The notes beneath the pieces were generated by a model that was not told the DNA's origin, did not search any database, and saw nothing but the letters and a program-made list of their open reading frames with translations. A stretch of 64,000 bases of DNA from Ananas comosus (lineage: Eukaryota > Streptophyta > Magnoliopsida > Poales > Bromeliaceae), in contig NC_033623.1 of the NCBI RefSeq assembly GCF_001540865.1, forward strand, positions 11,504,627-11,568,626. The letters are read 5' to 3'. Positions 1 to 12,171 of this stretch are shown here, in pieces; the stretch's first letter is position 1; every line of letters starts with the position of its first letter. Both the position numbers and the translations under genes were made by a program.

Positions 1-1683
1 TATTCAAATCTAAGGTTTTCTACTTATTAGTATATTTTTTGAAATTATCTAAGGTTTGGTACATATTTACAACGACGCAAGAAAAGGGATTTAGCAAAGT
101 AGTAAAAGATCTATGGAAGTCTGTCTTTGGAGTATAAATTTTAACAGTTTAGGGCTGTGCATCATATGTCTCCGGATCGGGGTATTTTTGTATAAATATA
201 GATTATTAATGATATATTTTCTTATTTTCTAAGAAAATAGTATTATATTTTACAATAATGAGTAGATCTGAGTTTTGCCGTATATTAGGGTGTGCGGTTT
301 GAATGGGGTTAATTTCCATGACAGGAATTAGTAGATAATTCGTGTCAGGGAATCATCACTGTTATTTGAATTTAATCTGATACTGTAACCATATGATTAG
401 TAACTTAAGCATCACAATGTTGGTGGCAGGCTATATACCGAAAATATTAACGAGCGGGGTGGAAGCTATGTTGTATATACTTATTTCGTAGGTTATACTT
501 AATTCTATACAAAATTTACAAGTATGATTCCTTCCGAACCTCCTAATCCTCTCGAATACGTCATTTTTTAAAATTTTTAATTTAAAATTTTAAAATTATC
601 CAAAATTTAACATTCAAAATTTTAAATTGAATTTTTAAATCTTCAAAATTTTAAATTTTAAAATTTTTAAGTTTTTCAAGTTTTAAGTTACAACATTTTT
701 AAATTTAAATTTAAATTTGACAAAATTTTTGGTTAGTTTTAAATTTCAATTTTTAAATGTTCGATTTATATTTTAAATTTTAAATTTTAAATTTAATTTT
801 TATATTTGTATTTTAATTAAAATATTAAAATATTAAAAAATAAAAAATTAAATTCAAATTTTAAATTATTTAAAATAAATTTTAATAAAAAAATTATTAT
901 TTGTAAACAGTAAAAAAAATTGCCAAATATGACTAATAAGGATAATTTTGGAATAGATTACATTTTGTTGTTAGGATTACTGAATTTTATAAATTGAATT
1001 AAACATAGTAATGTTATATACACTACAATCCACTGTTACATTACTATATTAAATCAAATGCGTTAATGCTATTAGTAGTAATCTTATTTAAAAATTCAAG
1101 ATATCTAAATATATCGAAATAATCTGTAATATTACGTAAGGCAAACCAAACGCACCGTTAGGGTATCAAAACACAACAAAAAAACCACATATAAAATGCT
1201 ATAAATTTGTTGCGAAAATAAAGAGCCATACACGGATACACCCCAGTGTATTATTACTCCATAAAAAATAATAATAAAGTGCCCAAATAGGTTCTAAGAT
1301 GAAGGGACCTGAATTATTAGGTTGGGAGCCCAAAAATCAGATAAACAGCACTCATCATCTTTGGTTTACTAAAAAAATATCTTGAAAAATAATTTTCTGA
1401 CTAAAAAAATATTTTTACTAACGGGACTAGATGTTTCGGTTTTGGTCGAATTAGGATTCAAATCTTTTTGGGTTCTGACTCGAGCCCAATTCTTTTTAAC
1501 GCTAGCAATGAAAGGAAAAACCTTATCCACATGCAGCAAGACCATAGTACGTGTGGCTTAAAGCACTTGCTATACCTGCACCTAAAACCAGAGAAAAGAA
1601 TAACATATGCGAGAGAAAAAAAAAAGAGAAGGAAAAAAAAAAGCTTAAAATTGTCCGGACGAAGGGCTGAGAGAGCATCAGGA
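1..1683. other. AT-rich region upstream of the first gene
   Basis: No coding exon is visible. About 560-905 is low-complexity DNA built from AAATTTTAAA-like words. A candidate transposable element (288-1157) fills most of the stretch. From about 1440 the base composition rises and purine-rich runs (AGAGAAAAAAAAAGAG, about 1610-1640) lead into the gene at 1684. I could not pick out a convincing TATA box. Confidence 0.5.
288..1157. mobile_element. Candidate PIF/Harbinger-like element, degenerate
   Basis: The left end reads GGGTGTGCGGTTTG, preceded by TTA (285-287). The right end, reverse-complemented, reads CGGTGCGTTTGGTTTG and is followed by TTA (1158-1160). Three-base TTA/TAA duplications and termini close to GGGTGCGTTTGGTT resemble the better-preserved copy at 8412-9088. 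The terminal repeats match only imperfectly and no transposase is visible, so this would be a non-autonomous, aged copy. Confidence 0.45.
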
Positions 1684-3048
1684 ATGGCTTCCACAGCTTC
1701 CTCATTCCTCTCCCCAGCTGGTCTATCAGTCCAAGGCTGGGCAATGAAGAGAAAAGCCGGACGATCGAGCCGGTCGCTGTCTGTAGCCGCGCAGCAGCAG
1801 CAGCAGCAGCAAGAACTGCTCCAAGAACAAGAACAGCAGAAGCCAAGTGATCAAACCAGCTTGCCGCAGCAGCAGCAGCAGCAGAAGCCGGCAGCAGCAG
1901 CAGCTGGTGTGCAGCAGCAGCAGAAGCCGGCAGCAGCAGCAGCTGGTGTGCAGCAGCAGCGGCTGGCGAAGAGTAAGAACATGAGCAGGGAGTACGGCGG
2001 GCAGTGGCTGAGCAGCGTCACGCGCCACGTGAGGATTTATGCGGCGTACATCGACCCCGTCACCCACGCCTTCGACCAGACCCAGATGGACAAGCTCACC
2101 CTCCTCCTCGACCCCGGCAACGAGTTCGTGTGGACCCCCGAGGCGTGCCAGAAGGTCTATTCCTGCTTCCAGGAGCTCGTCGACCATTACGAGGTAATCG
2201 CAGATACCCGCTTCGTCTTCGAATCACCGAGAACTTTTACGATGTTTTCATTTGGCTTCCAACCTTTTCATTGATCCAATTCGGTCCCTAAAACCTGTAC
2301 AGCGTTGCAATCTTACCCTTTTCATCAAATTAAATATCAAATTGGATAAAAATGCACTCTCGCAATCATCATATAAGAAGCTTAAAACTTGTTTAGCAAC
2401 AATGAGATGATGAGAGGAAAAGAATTTCACCCAATTTAGCTGAGAAATTTTAAACCAAAAGGGTAAGATAGTAATGAATTCAAAGGTTCGAGGCTAATTA
2501 TATCACAAACTACAAAGGTTGGGGGCCAAACTTAAACTACACAAAAAAGAAAAATGAAGAAAAAGGTTGATCTCCAAAGTAATTTACTTGAAAACTGATT
2601 GAGATGAAAAGTGTCTATGATGAAGCACAGAAGAATCAGAAGCTAAAATCCTCCAACACAATCAAAGGAACAACTAAAACAACAATTTTACCAACACAAT
2701 CAAGAACGCCAACACAAACAAAAGGCGTCAAAATTGCACCTGCATCTAAAAACAGCATTTCATTTATTTCACTTGTTCATACTTTATCATTATATTCTCT
2801 ACTGTTTGGCTAGCTCAGCAGTGCTAGCTCATACAGTGTGACTAACAGATTAATTTCCTGGTGCATAAAAGGGAGCTCCCCTGTCGGAGTACACGCTCCG
2901 TTTAATAGGTTCGGACCTCGAGCACTACATACGCAAGTTGCTCTATGACGGGGAGATCAAGTACAACATGAATGCGCGGGTCCTCAACTTCAGCATGGGA
3001 AAGCCGCGTGTCAAATTCAACAGCAGCCAAATCCCAAATGTACAATAG
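1684..3048 (+). CDS. Small conserved plant protein with Q/A-rich N-terminus, two exons
   Basis: Exons are 1684-2193 and 2872-3048; the GT..AG intron is 678 bp and falls between codons, and the joined frame gives 228 residues. Residues 1-40 are rich in Ser, Ala, Arg and Lys with almost no acidic residues, like an organellar transit peptide. Residues about 38-95 are Gln and Ala runs encoded by CAG/GCA repeats. The well-structured core starts near the Met at 1981 (MSREYGGQWLSS) and includes RIYAAYIDPVTHAFDQ, EFVWTPEAC, ELVDHYEGAPLSEYTLRLIG and YNMNARVLNFSMGKPR. The core looks like a family conserved in plants, but I cannot name a function. Starting at 1981 would give 129 residues; I prefer 1684 because the frame is open and the N-terminus looks like a targeting peptide. 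The stop lies only 245 bp from the convergent gene's stop. Confidence 0.82.
1873..1950 (+). repeat. Two 39 bp tandem repeats within a CAG tract, coding
   Basis: Two adjacent 39 bp units each encode a short Gln run, Lys-Pro, an Ala run and Gly-Val. They lie in a longer CAG-rich stretch from about 1793. All unit lengths are multiples of three, so copy-number change keeps the frame. The tract lies between the presumed targeting peptide and the conserved core. Confidence 0.9.
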
Positions 3049-3293
3049 AATGCCATAAACTTCGTAATCTATGATTCTGATTGATGCGAAAGCAAAATGT
3101 ATACACATGGCGCACCAATCATTAACAAGTGCCCAAGCATGATGTTACTAGAAACGAAAATCCCAGGTTGAGCATATACATTTACAAAAAGAACCATAGC
3201 TTTTAACCCCGATAGTTAATTTATACTGATGAGAGGCCTGATTTATTTACAGAACAAGATAAAGATGTCCCCAAACTCATCTTCCAGAAAATT

Positions 3294-6200
3294 TCAATTT
3301 GAACTCTGGTGCGAAACTGTTTTCTTGCAATCATTGTAAGGCACTGACTTGTAGCTTGTGGATGCAGCCACCCAGGGCATAAATGCTCCTTCATGGCCAA
3401 CATTCTACAGAGAAATATTTCATTATCAAAAAAATTTGCACAACCGGAAAATGAAGTCATACCAAAAAAAAAATTGCCATCAAATGACATTAATAACAAC
3501 AACATTAACATAGCAATCCAGGTTAATGTAACAAAGTATTTTATTTTATTTTATTTTTTTATGTTTCACTTATAGACTACCAACAGCAAGTTGCGTACAC
3601 TAAAAACTAGGTGACTAGAAGTAATTTTTTATAAAAAGGGCTGCATTGCAAATAATAGTATCTGTTTTGATGATTCAGGTGAAGCTGCATGGTACCCAAG
3701 GATTAGCCTGATAAACATATGCAAAAATTCAAACAATACAAGTACTACAAAATTTCAATCAAGGGGAGAACTAACAACATAGCCCAAATTATGTAAGCCG
3801 AAGTGATTAAGATTAGCAAGCAAATCTCATATATCATCTCGTCACTTCCCAACATTTTCCAATATGGGACTATTGGAATGTGAGTATAGTAGAATGTGTC
3901 ACATATGCGAGAATACTTGCACATTTTTACAATTTAGTAAATTTTGTTTTTAACTAAAGTTTTATACACCAAAAGTTCTCATTACGGTTAGGCACGATTG
4001 GCACATGCAAAGCGCACCGGCATATTATGTATAATTGTGCAGTATCAGTACGTGTTGAACACTAGCACATAAAAGGGGTTCAATATGTGTGGCAATCTAA
4101 CATATGCCCGTACTGAACATTCCCAAGCCACAGCACTAAATTATACGATTAGCACTGGTATCTAAGTGATTAATCACTTACGGCAATAACGATTGATCCT
4201 TAGTATGAACTATAGCTTTCAATCTTGGAACAAATCCTTTACATTTGATATCCACCCCCAGCATTTACACATCAAGTCATCAGCTAAGTTTTTTGCCACA
4301 ATATCAAATAAATGCGCTCTGTTATGCATGTTAATGACATAAGTTTCTGCTAACAAAACTTATTCCACTAAGATTCTCATCATTTTCACTCTCACAATGG
4401 ATAACCAAGTCCCAAAGGAAAGAGCCTTCCAAGGTACTCCATTGGGTATATAATGCCTCATCTCGAAGGGGACGCTAGTTTCAGTTGAATACCAACCTAT
4501 TATCTTTTAGTTTGAAGAGTTAAGATTTGTAAGTTGTTTGTATAAATCTCAGTCCACATGGAATGTTTACCCGAAGTAAGTTTAATTATAGCAAAGAGCT
4601 GTAGAGGGAGAGAGATGGAAGCAACCAGAATAGTAGAAGTTCTTTTCCTACAAAACCAAACTAGTCCACTCCAATTTTGGGCAGTTAAGTAACTTCTCAA
4701 ACTTAATAGCTTTGTCTAGTGCTAAGCTTCTTTGATACTCACAATTGGGCATTTAAATAATCCAAACCTTGGTAGCAACTGGCATTTCAAAAGTGCTCTT
4801 TGAAGAATTTCTAATCAAGGTACTGATAAATATCTCACAAAAACCAACAGATAATTTCAAATTCACAAAAACAGGATGCCAACACAGTTCATTCTGAAAA
4901 TCGTACCTGTAACCAAAAGAAGAACCCTCGCAACAGACTCAAGCCCCTGTGAGGATCAGCACATTCCATCTGTCTGGCAAGATCTGTAATTGGCAGGGAA
5001 AAAAGAGTCATCAGCCGTTCTTTCAAACATTTGAGTTGATACAAAATATAGGAAAAAAAAAAAAAAAGAGATCGAGGCATTAAAGTTTGTTCTGAACTAT
5101 TGAGGACGTGTTAGTTATACAGGTAAGATCTGTGGAAGTTTAAAATAGACTAAGCACAATCAAGGACATTTGCTGGAAATATAAGAAACAGATAACAAGC
5201 CCCATATCCAACTCAAGATTGGAGTGGTGACAGGCAACCGAACTTTAAAGGAGACTTCAGAGCTCTCAAAAGCACCATATTCTAAAATGGGTCACACAAG
5301 CATAGAGTTTATTTCTCATTAATGATATACTGTGAATAAAAGGATAATATGAAATAATAGCATAATAAATTCTGCCATTTCTTGAAATAATATACTTGTA
5401 CTGAATATATATTAAATCAAAACTTGTTACTGGAAAACAACTATAAACGGATATCTAGCTTAAAGAACTGTAAGATACCTGGAGATTGAAATGCATACAC
5501 CGTATAAAACAGTAAAAGAATTAAATAATTGAAAACAGAAAAGCAAGCAACCTATACATAGACAGGACAGGGAAAGCTTCATGTAATACACTAACACCTA
5601 ATTTATTTATCGTGCAAAGATCTGGCCAGGACTTGGGTGATATATCGAAAGACAAACATTAGGATGAATGGAGAAAATTTGAATGCCCCACAGGTAATGA
5701 TAGTCCTTTTCTTCTTGAAAACTAGGCAAAGCTGCATGTACCTATGGGTTGCATGTGGTGAGAAAACGAAGCCCTGCACGGCCTATATCTTTTGTGCAGA
5801 GTACTTAGCCATGCAGCACATGTTTAAAGCACACAATAAGTATCATTTCATTTTCCAGGACCATATGCCATGTTACTTTTATTGGATTGCTTGTACCGCA
5901 GAAAACTTTGTAGAATGTGAGCATTATTGAGGTTTACTAGGCCACAGATAATTGTGAGCTTGCATTGAGCTAAAATAAAATATTAGTCTCAATTTTGTCC
6001 TTTTCTTCTCTTTTGAAGGCTTAGTAATGAAGCTTATTCTCCAATTCGCACATCGAGATACCATTTATGTACGCAAACCTAGAAAATCATCGAGAAACAA
6101 ATATAATATAAGAGAAATAACTAGCTATCGGACATGAACAATCTAACATATGTAGGATGCAGAAGAGCACCTGAAAATATTAAGTGTTAAATGTTAGAAA

Positions 6201-6464
6201 TTTAAACAGAAATGACATGCACTAGGAGAATTTACCTGGGTAATGATCAAAATATGAATAGCCCAACGCATTTGTTGAATAAGGTATGGACATGTTTCGC
6301 AACTCCTTGAACTTCGTTATACGTATGCGACGAGTCGCCATTGCCATAAGATCATCATATTCACTCTGATCGAATGGCTGTCGAAGTACACTCATCAGCC
6401 TGCTCTTGAACTCAGATGGTACCCTACCAAGGATCTCTTCGGGACAGCCATCGTTTTTCAAGGT
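3294..6464 (-). CDS. Unrecognised conserved plant gene, last three exons only (5' end lost at gap)
   Basis: Reading on the minus strand, exons are 6464-6236 (start uncertain), 4983-4907 and 3404-3294. Both introns have GT..AG ends, and the exons join in frame to 138 residues ending in TGA at 3296-3294. Key stretches are GCPEEILGRVPSEFKSRLM and FKELRNMSIPYSTNALGYSY; then FDHYPDLARQMECADPHRG across the first junction; then LLRGFFFWLQ and NVGHEGAFMPWVAAS across the second. The Asp after HYP is made by joining G to AT, which supports the splice. The most upstream exon may start at the CAG acceptor just above 6464, or may continue into the gap, because the frame stays open to 6508. No further exon is seen beyond the gap, so the N-terminal part is missing here. 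I do not recognise the family and see no catalytic motif or membrane segment. Confidence 0.72.
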
Positions 6465-6508
6465 CTGTAGCCCCACGATGTTATTAAGAGTAACAGTAAC
6501 AATAACAT

Positions 6509-6608
6509 NNNNNNNNNNNNNNNNNNNNNNNNNNNNNNNNNNNNNNNNNNNNNNNNNNNNNNNNNNNNNNNNNNNNNNNNNNNNNNNNNNNNNNNNNNNN
6601 NNNNNNNN
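6509..6608. other. Assembly gap (100 N)
   Basis: A run of exactly 100 N, the usual placeholder for a gap of unknown size. It interrupts the minus-strand gene at 3294-6464, whose upstream exons are presumably in or beyond the missing sequence. Confidence 0.98.
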
Positions 6609-6729
6609 TCCTCACTATGTTGGATAAAATTTAATTATTATATTAATCACAAAAAAAAAAATTTAACTTTGTGAAATAATCATTGTTCTCCGCCTTAAAT
6701 TATTAGAAAACGATATCCTTAATTAATAT

Positions 6730-7050
6730 TGAAAAAACTTTAAATATTACCCTTATAGTTTTATACTTTCTTACTTTAGTAACATATGGTTTAAAGTGTA
6801 TCATGTTCGTGCCCTATTATTTTATTTTTCTCTTTTTATTATTCTCTATATTAATTTTTTTTTTATTAAATCAGTGACAGAATTAAAATTAAAGGGTACT
6901 AAAAGAAATATTCAATAAACTATAGATAGAGTAGAAGTTGACGAAAAGAAATAAAATAAAATTACAGAATACTAAATTGATACATTTTAAATTATAAAAT
7001 ACTAAAATGATAAAGTGCGAAATCACAGAAATGGTATTTGAAATTTACCT
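6730..7050. mobile_element. Short inverted-repeat element, 'GTGGTTTC / TTTGAAATTTACC' family
   Basis: The right end reads ATGGTATTTGAAATTTACC. The left end carries the diverged complement (AAACTTTAAATATTACCC). The inside has the family's phrases 'ACTTTAGTA..TATGGTTTAAAGTGTATC' and their inverted forms. Related copies lie at 20332-20919, 52406-52757 and 54921-55571. No coding capacity, so a MITE-like non-autonomous element. Confidence 0.6.
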
Positions 7051-7697
7051 TTTAATATTTACATTCAAAAAATCCTCCCCAGATTCTACTTCATCTCCTT
7101 CTCCACCGTCTCTTAAACTAATTGATTAGTTAATTACTAAACTACATTAATTATTTAATCTAATCAGGGTTTTTTTAACCTTTGTTTTTTAACTCCCTCA
7201 TCATTCGAGGCGACCTCAATCATTATCGTCTCGGGAGATCATGCAGGTGTGAAATTTTGGAATCGTGCGCCACCTGGCAAATTAGATTCCTTCCCCGGCC
7301 CAATCTTTCATTAACTGTTAATTAGCTAAGAAATGGTTTAACTAATGACGAAAAATAACCAAGATTAATTAATCTTTTGTTTCAATTAATTAACTCATCT
7401 TCTTCAGTTTTCTATTGGGAAAAAGAAATGTATGGAGATCCACTGCACTTTAGAGAAGTTTGAATTTATCCTCTCAAATTTTACTATTTTGATTTATACC
7501 TTCTATTCTATCAATTTATTTTCATTACATGCTCTTTTTTTTTAATTAAAAAAAATTAGAAACTTTTTGTTGTGTCTTAACCGTTGATGAGTGCATGAAG
7601 TCTATGTAAAATAAAACGATCGTGTTGCTGCTGCGGATTAAAAGAATAGACTCAACTTTGACTTTCCTTTGTATTGCCGTTGCCGTCCTTGCGGGAC
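7051..7697. other. Intergenic, no gene seen
   Basis: AT-rich sequence with scattered CT-rich words (about 7075-7110) and AATTAATTAA runs. No exon, structural RNA or well-bounded repeat could be supported. Confidence 0.5.
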
Positions 7698-7700
7698 TAA

Positions 7701-8170
7701 AGGGTCGTTTGGTTCTACGTAATTATAAATACAGCATAATTAGAGATGCATGAGGTTGAACATGTATCAATTATATTTATATATTTTTTATTTGATTGGA
7801 TGTAGTAGAAAGTGTTGTATGTATCAATACTTTATTTAATTTTATGCAGTTGAGAAATGCATTTACGAATTATTATTATTTTATATATGAGATGGTGAGA
7901 TTACCTCTGTGGAGGAAAGATAAAAAATTATTTAAAAAATTATTAGAGAGGTATAATTAGCTATATTGAAAATCACTATGTTCAAATAGTGTAGTTAAAA
8001 TTGCAGCTGATTTGGACATAATTTTAATTGATATAGATGAGCGTGAGCCTCTCCCTACAGTTACAATTACGACACCTGAATTCAAGTGCATCAAAATAAA
8101 TGTTGGATTTTGATGTGCAACCAGTTACAACTGTAGTGCAGTTATAACTATGTTGAACCAAAAGGACCCT
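7701..8170. mobile_element. PIF/Harbinger (Tourist-like) MITE with TAA duplication
   Basis: The left terminus is AGGGTCGTTTGGTTC. The right terminus reverse-complements to AGGGTCCTTTTGGTTC. Both are flanked by TAA (7698-7700 and 8171-8173). A TAA duplication with 'GGGT(C/G)CGTTTGGTT'-type ends is typical of the PIF/Harbinger class in monocots. The 470 bp element has no coding capacity. Confidence 0.82.
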
Positions 8171-8197
8171 TAAATCTCACTCCTCTTTCTCTAGTGA

Positions 8198-8351
8198 TTT
8201 TTTTTTTAGAGAAAGGTGGTAGCATATTATCCACTTCGTTTATTTCCTTTTAGAAATAAACTTATCAAGAAATATAAATGAACTAAGATTCGAACATGAG
8301 ACCTCGGGTACCAACCAACAACCCTTTTGCCACTTGCGCTAGACAGTCGGT
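8198..8351 (-). mobile_element. tRNA-derived SINE copy
   Basis: On the minus strand it begins ACCGACTGTCTAGCGCAAG, continues GTGGCAAAAGGG (A-box-like) and CATGTTCGAATC (B-box-like). It then follows the family body (GTTTATTTCTAAA, AATAAACGAAGTGG) and ends in an A-run. It matches the copies at 18651, 51807 and 54304 along the whole length. RNA polymerase III boxes plus a 3' A-tail mark a SINE. Confidence 0.82.
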
Positions 8352-8411
8352 ATCTCTAGAGATTTTCATATAATAGAGTAGTCTAATTAAGATAAATTAA
8401 TATAACAGTAA

Positions 8412-9088
8412 GGGTGCGTTTGGTTCGCGCTATCTTTTAAAGATTCCTAGTAATCCAATGGGAATAAAAAATATGAACGTATTTTGTTAAACGCACTAAG
8501 TAATCTAATTGGTAATATTGAATTCACTTGGGAATAAGATTCACCCCAAAGTACTAATTTCAATCCCGTGAGGGAGGGTGGGTATCCTCATATTAATGGA
8601 TTGGGGTAATCATAATATGTCTAATCTCTTTCTTTCTTTCTACCTGCCGGCTAATTGATATTATTTTTCTTTACATTCTAACCTTATATCTCTCTCTAAA
8701 CTTTTTTTTCTCTCTCTAAACTAAGCTTTCTCTATCTCTCTCTCTCTTTCTAAAATTTCAACTTTCTCACTCTCTCTAATTTCGACTATATTTTTCTTTC
8801 TATTTTTTTAATTATGCTCTCTCTCTCTCTCTCTCTAACTTATACTTTCTCTCTCTTTTTTCTAAAAAGATGTTGAAACTTTTGGTAACATTATCTAAAA
8901 TTAATTAAATAAATAAATAAATAAATTAATTGTATATTTTTTGTAATATTAAATAATATGGCTAATTAATATTACCGTGCGAACCAAATACAGAAATTTT
9001 ATATTCTTAGTAATAGGATGAATGAGAATAAGATTCTTGGATATCTTTTATTCCTAGTAATTTTTCATAATGCGAACCAAACGCACCC
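8412..9088. mobile_element. PIF/Harbinger-like MITE with TAA duplication
   Basis: The left terminus GGGTGCGTTTGGTTCGC and the right terminus (reverse complement GGGTGCGTTTGGTTCGCA) are nearly identical. TAA flanks both sides (8409-8411, 9089-9091). At 677 bp it holds CT-rich microsatellites (about 8690-8850) and mirrored 'GGAATAAGATTC' phrases but no reading frame of note. One of the best-defined elements in the window. Confidence 0.88.
8695..8855. repeat. CT-rich microsatellite block inside the MITE
   Basis: Interrupted (CT)n and (TCTT)n runs, the longest near 8818-8836. They lie inside the 8412-9088 element, so they probably expanded after insertion. Confidence 0.8.
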
Positions 9089-9229
9089 TAAATATAGTTA
9101 AATTGGTAAAAATTGAGCGCGTAATTTCAAGCTCGGTCGTAATAGAGATTGCGGAGTTTCTCTAACACATCTCTTAACCTTTTCTTCTTTTGTCTTCTTT
9201 TGAGGATTAATAATTGAGGATTAATAAAT

Positions 9230-9364
9230 GAAAAATGGCTTGATAGTTGGTATTCGAGATTCAAGTTTGAATAATAGTTGATTCACATTTTCAGCTAAAT
9301 TTATTTATAAATAAAATAAACGAAACGAATATCATGCTACCTATCTCTCAAAACAAAAAAATAA
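9230..9364 (+). mobile_element. 5'-truncated SINE copy
   Basis: Starts within the family body (GGCTTGATAGTTGGTATTCG), has a decayed B box (CAAGTTTGAATAATAG), and continues with GATTCACATTTTCAGC and CATGCTACCTATCTCTCAAA to an A-rich tail. The first ~25 bases found in full copies are missing. Confidence 0.72.
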
Positions 9365-11499
9365 TTGCTAACATGTGACGGTTGTGGGGTTTATGAAGAG
9401 TGGGTTTGGGTGGCGGTTGAGGGTTTCCGTGGGATCCGCGATAATCGCCCGGCACGTTTCGCACCTCTCCCCACCCCCCTCTCTCTCTCTCTCTACACGC
9501 TGGGGCCCACCCCTACAGCTGTTGTAAATTGTAATGTGTTTAATTTCCTCCTACTTTTACTCTTTTACTTTTTACTTTTATTTTTTTTATTTATTCCACA
9601 ATTATTTTTATTTATCTAGAGATGCTATTTATGCTCTCATCAAGCAATTCTTGATTATTACCAAATAACTTATTCTAACATTCAAACAGATCAAAATACT
9701 CAGTATAAAATTAAACCATGAGATATAAAACTGCTCCGATATCACATTTTTTGGATGTAGACTTTAGTTTGCCACTCTATTATCTTGTTGTTCAAACAAC
9801 TATACTTATCTATTCTAGAATTTTTTTTTATTTTACTAAAAAAAATTCACTATCAAACAGAATAGTAAAGTAAAATTCTTTGAAAACCAAAAATTTCTAT
9901 GTGATAATAGATTCTTACAGTAAAATAAAAATAAAAGAACAATACAGTTTTATGTGATGACGAATGAAAATGCGCTAAATCAGAATAAAGTAAAATAAAT
10001 TTTTTTCTATTTTTTTTTCTAAAAAAGGTTAATTTGATATAAACAAAAAAAAGAAACAATGTGGTCTCAAACATTACTTTCGCCCCACTACTAATCATCA
10101 ACTGGGATTGTTTGCTATGCCACATCAAAGCAAGTAGGAACATCAGGTACCGTTCAATTCGGAGAGTTAGCTGGAGATAGAAGCCCCAAAGCCAAGTAGC
10201 CAACATGCATGCTATTTTCTAATTAATTAGTTAATTAATTAGTTAATTAATTTCCACCATTTATCCTATCCGATATTTTTACCATGCGAGTTGGATATTT
10301 TTGTATAATAATATTGATTAAAACCAGGGGTTAGGACTCATAATGGGAATGGGATAACCCTCGCCCGAGATATTCCGCTAATGACATTGACGGTGCCAGT
10401 TGTGTTTGTGGGTACTGTGTATGTGCTCGATCTCCTCTAATTACTGTGGGGGTTTTTTTGGAGAAAAATTTATGAATACCTCCTTAACTATGGAAAATTT
10501 TGAAATAGATCCTCTTCAACTATTTGAGATTTTACATTTAATTAAGTTAACAATTTTCTCAAATTTAATGGCTCTATTAGTTATTAATTATTAATTAGCC
10601 GTCTAATTTAGTTGCTAAGAGGTGATAAAAAAATATTAAATGCAGTGAATTCACTGGTAAATTTAATACGATGTCCAATTTAGTTAGCTAAAACAACTTA
10701 ATTCATAGGATTTAAATGCCGACAAAATATCAATAAAAAAATAAAAATATATAAAACTTATGTGACATTTTAATTCTTTGATTTGAGTTATTTATTGACT
10801 CACGCACTTAAAAATTTAGATACGTCAGTAAATTTTACAAACCATGTAAATTAAATAAGATAAATTAAAATTATTAGATTAGATACAAAATTAAAATTTT
10901 AAAAGAATGGATAATTAGATCAGAAGAGGCCAAAATTTAAATAAGTTTTCTAAATTCTTAAACAAAAAAAAAGCTAAAGTAGGTGTACTTTTTTTTTAGA
11001 CAGAGAAAAGTAAAAAAGCTATCTGTTTTGTTCACATTTAAAAAATAAGCTCATTTGAAAATATAAAGCAATTAGCTTTCAAAATTTAAACAATTTCTTT
11101 ATATTTTCAACATTAAAAAGATAACTATGATATATTAGTTCTTAAATAAAGTAATGTAAGATTTATATATATATTTTTTTAAAAAAATATGCAGATAACA
11201 TTACTTAAAAAAAAAAAAAAAAGTTGATGGGGGCCAATTCAGAAACGCCAATAGGTGAGGGGTATCAAAGGAGGAATTCTACACTGTCACACTTGCACCA
11301 CGTCATCAATAACAAGCCAATCACATTTCTTCTTTTCAAATAAAAGTACAATAAAAATACTTTTTTACAATCATGATGGGACATATATTCTTAAAAGGAT
11401 TAATTTGATTGATTTATTACGCCACGTCACTAATATACCCGTTGCATTCTAGAATTTTTCGTATCAAAGGGCTTCTATAGTGTTTTTTTTAATTATTTT
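9365..11499. other. Intergenic, no gene; one possible inverted-repeat element
   Basis: AT-rich with poly-A/T runs and the short palindromic repeat AATTAGTTAATTAATTAGTT near 10220. About 10455-10965 may be a decayed inverted-repeat element: near the left end it reads GGAAAATTTTGAAATAGATC and near the right end AGGCCAAAATTTAAATAAG, roughly complementary, but I cannot fix its ends. No exon with coding bias is visible. Confidence 0.4.
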
Positions 11500-11900
11500 C
11501 TTATGAAGGGGCAAAAACTTTTTTTTTTTTTCTCTCTCTCTCACTCCTCCCTGTCCTTGCCGGTTTTTAACTATTATTAGGCTGCAAAGTTTAGCCTCCT
11601 GACAGCGCAGCATCTCGTTTGTTTTATCATTTCCCATCTCTCCTCTCTCTCACATCATCATCATCATCATCATCATCATCTTCTCCTTTCTTTCTAAACC
11701 CTCTCTCTCTCTTTCTCTTTCTCTCTCTCTAACCTAGACCCCCACACGCACACTCGCTCTCTCTCTCTGTTTCATGTATCTATCTACATCTTCATCTTCA
11801 TCTTCATCATCTTCTTCTTCAACTTTCTCTCTCTAGACCTGCAACTCGATCCCTCTCCTTCATCCTATAAAATTATATCGACCGTAATATTATAACGGGG
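11500..11900 (+). promoter_or_regulatory. Putative core promoter of the trihelix gene
   Basis: A TATA-like TATAAAA at 11866-11872 lies about 500 bp before the ATG at 12372, in a pyrimidine-rich region with (CT)n tracts (about 11530-11545 and 11700-11830) and a CAT repeat (11654-11680). CT-rich promoter and leader DNA is common in plant regulatory genes. The start site itself is not visible from sequence. Confidence 0.45.
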
Positions 11901-12132
11901 GGAGATATATATAAATTGTGTTCGGAATTTTTAAGCCCCCCCTTTTTCCGCCCCCGCACCCACTTCCCTTTCTCTCTCTCTCCTCTCTCTTTTTGCGCTC
12001 TTTCCAGTTGTCCATGCTCCCATCTTTTTCACCCCTTCTTGTACAGATTTCCTTTTCCAATTTCCGATTCCTCCAATCCCCACCCAATCCCTTCTCTCTC
12101 TCTCTTTCTCTCTCTCCCCACCCGCTCTCAGT

Positions 12133-12171
<39 letters not shown>

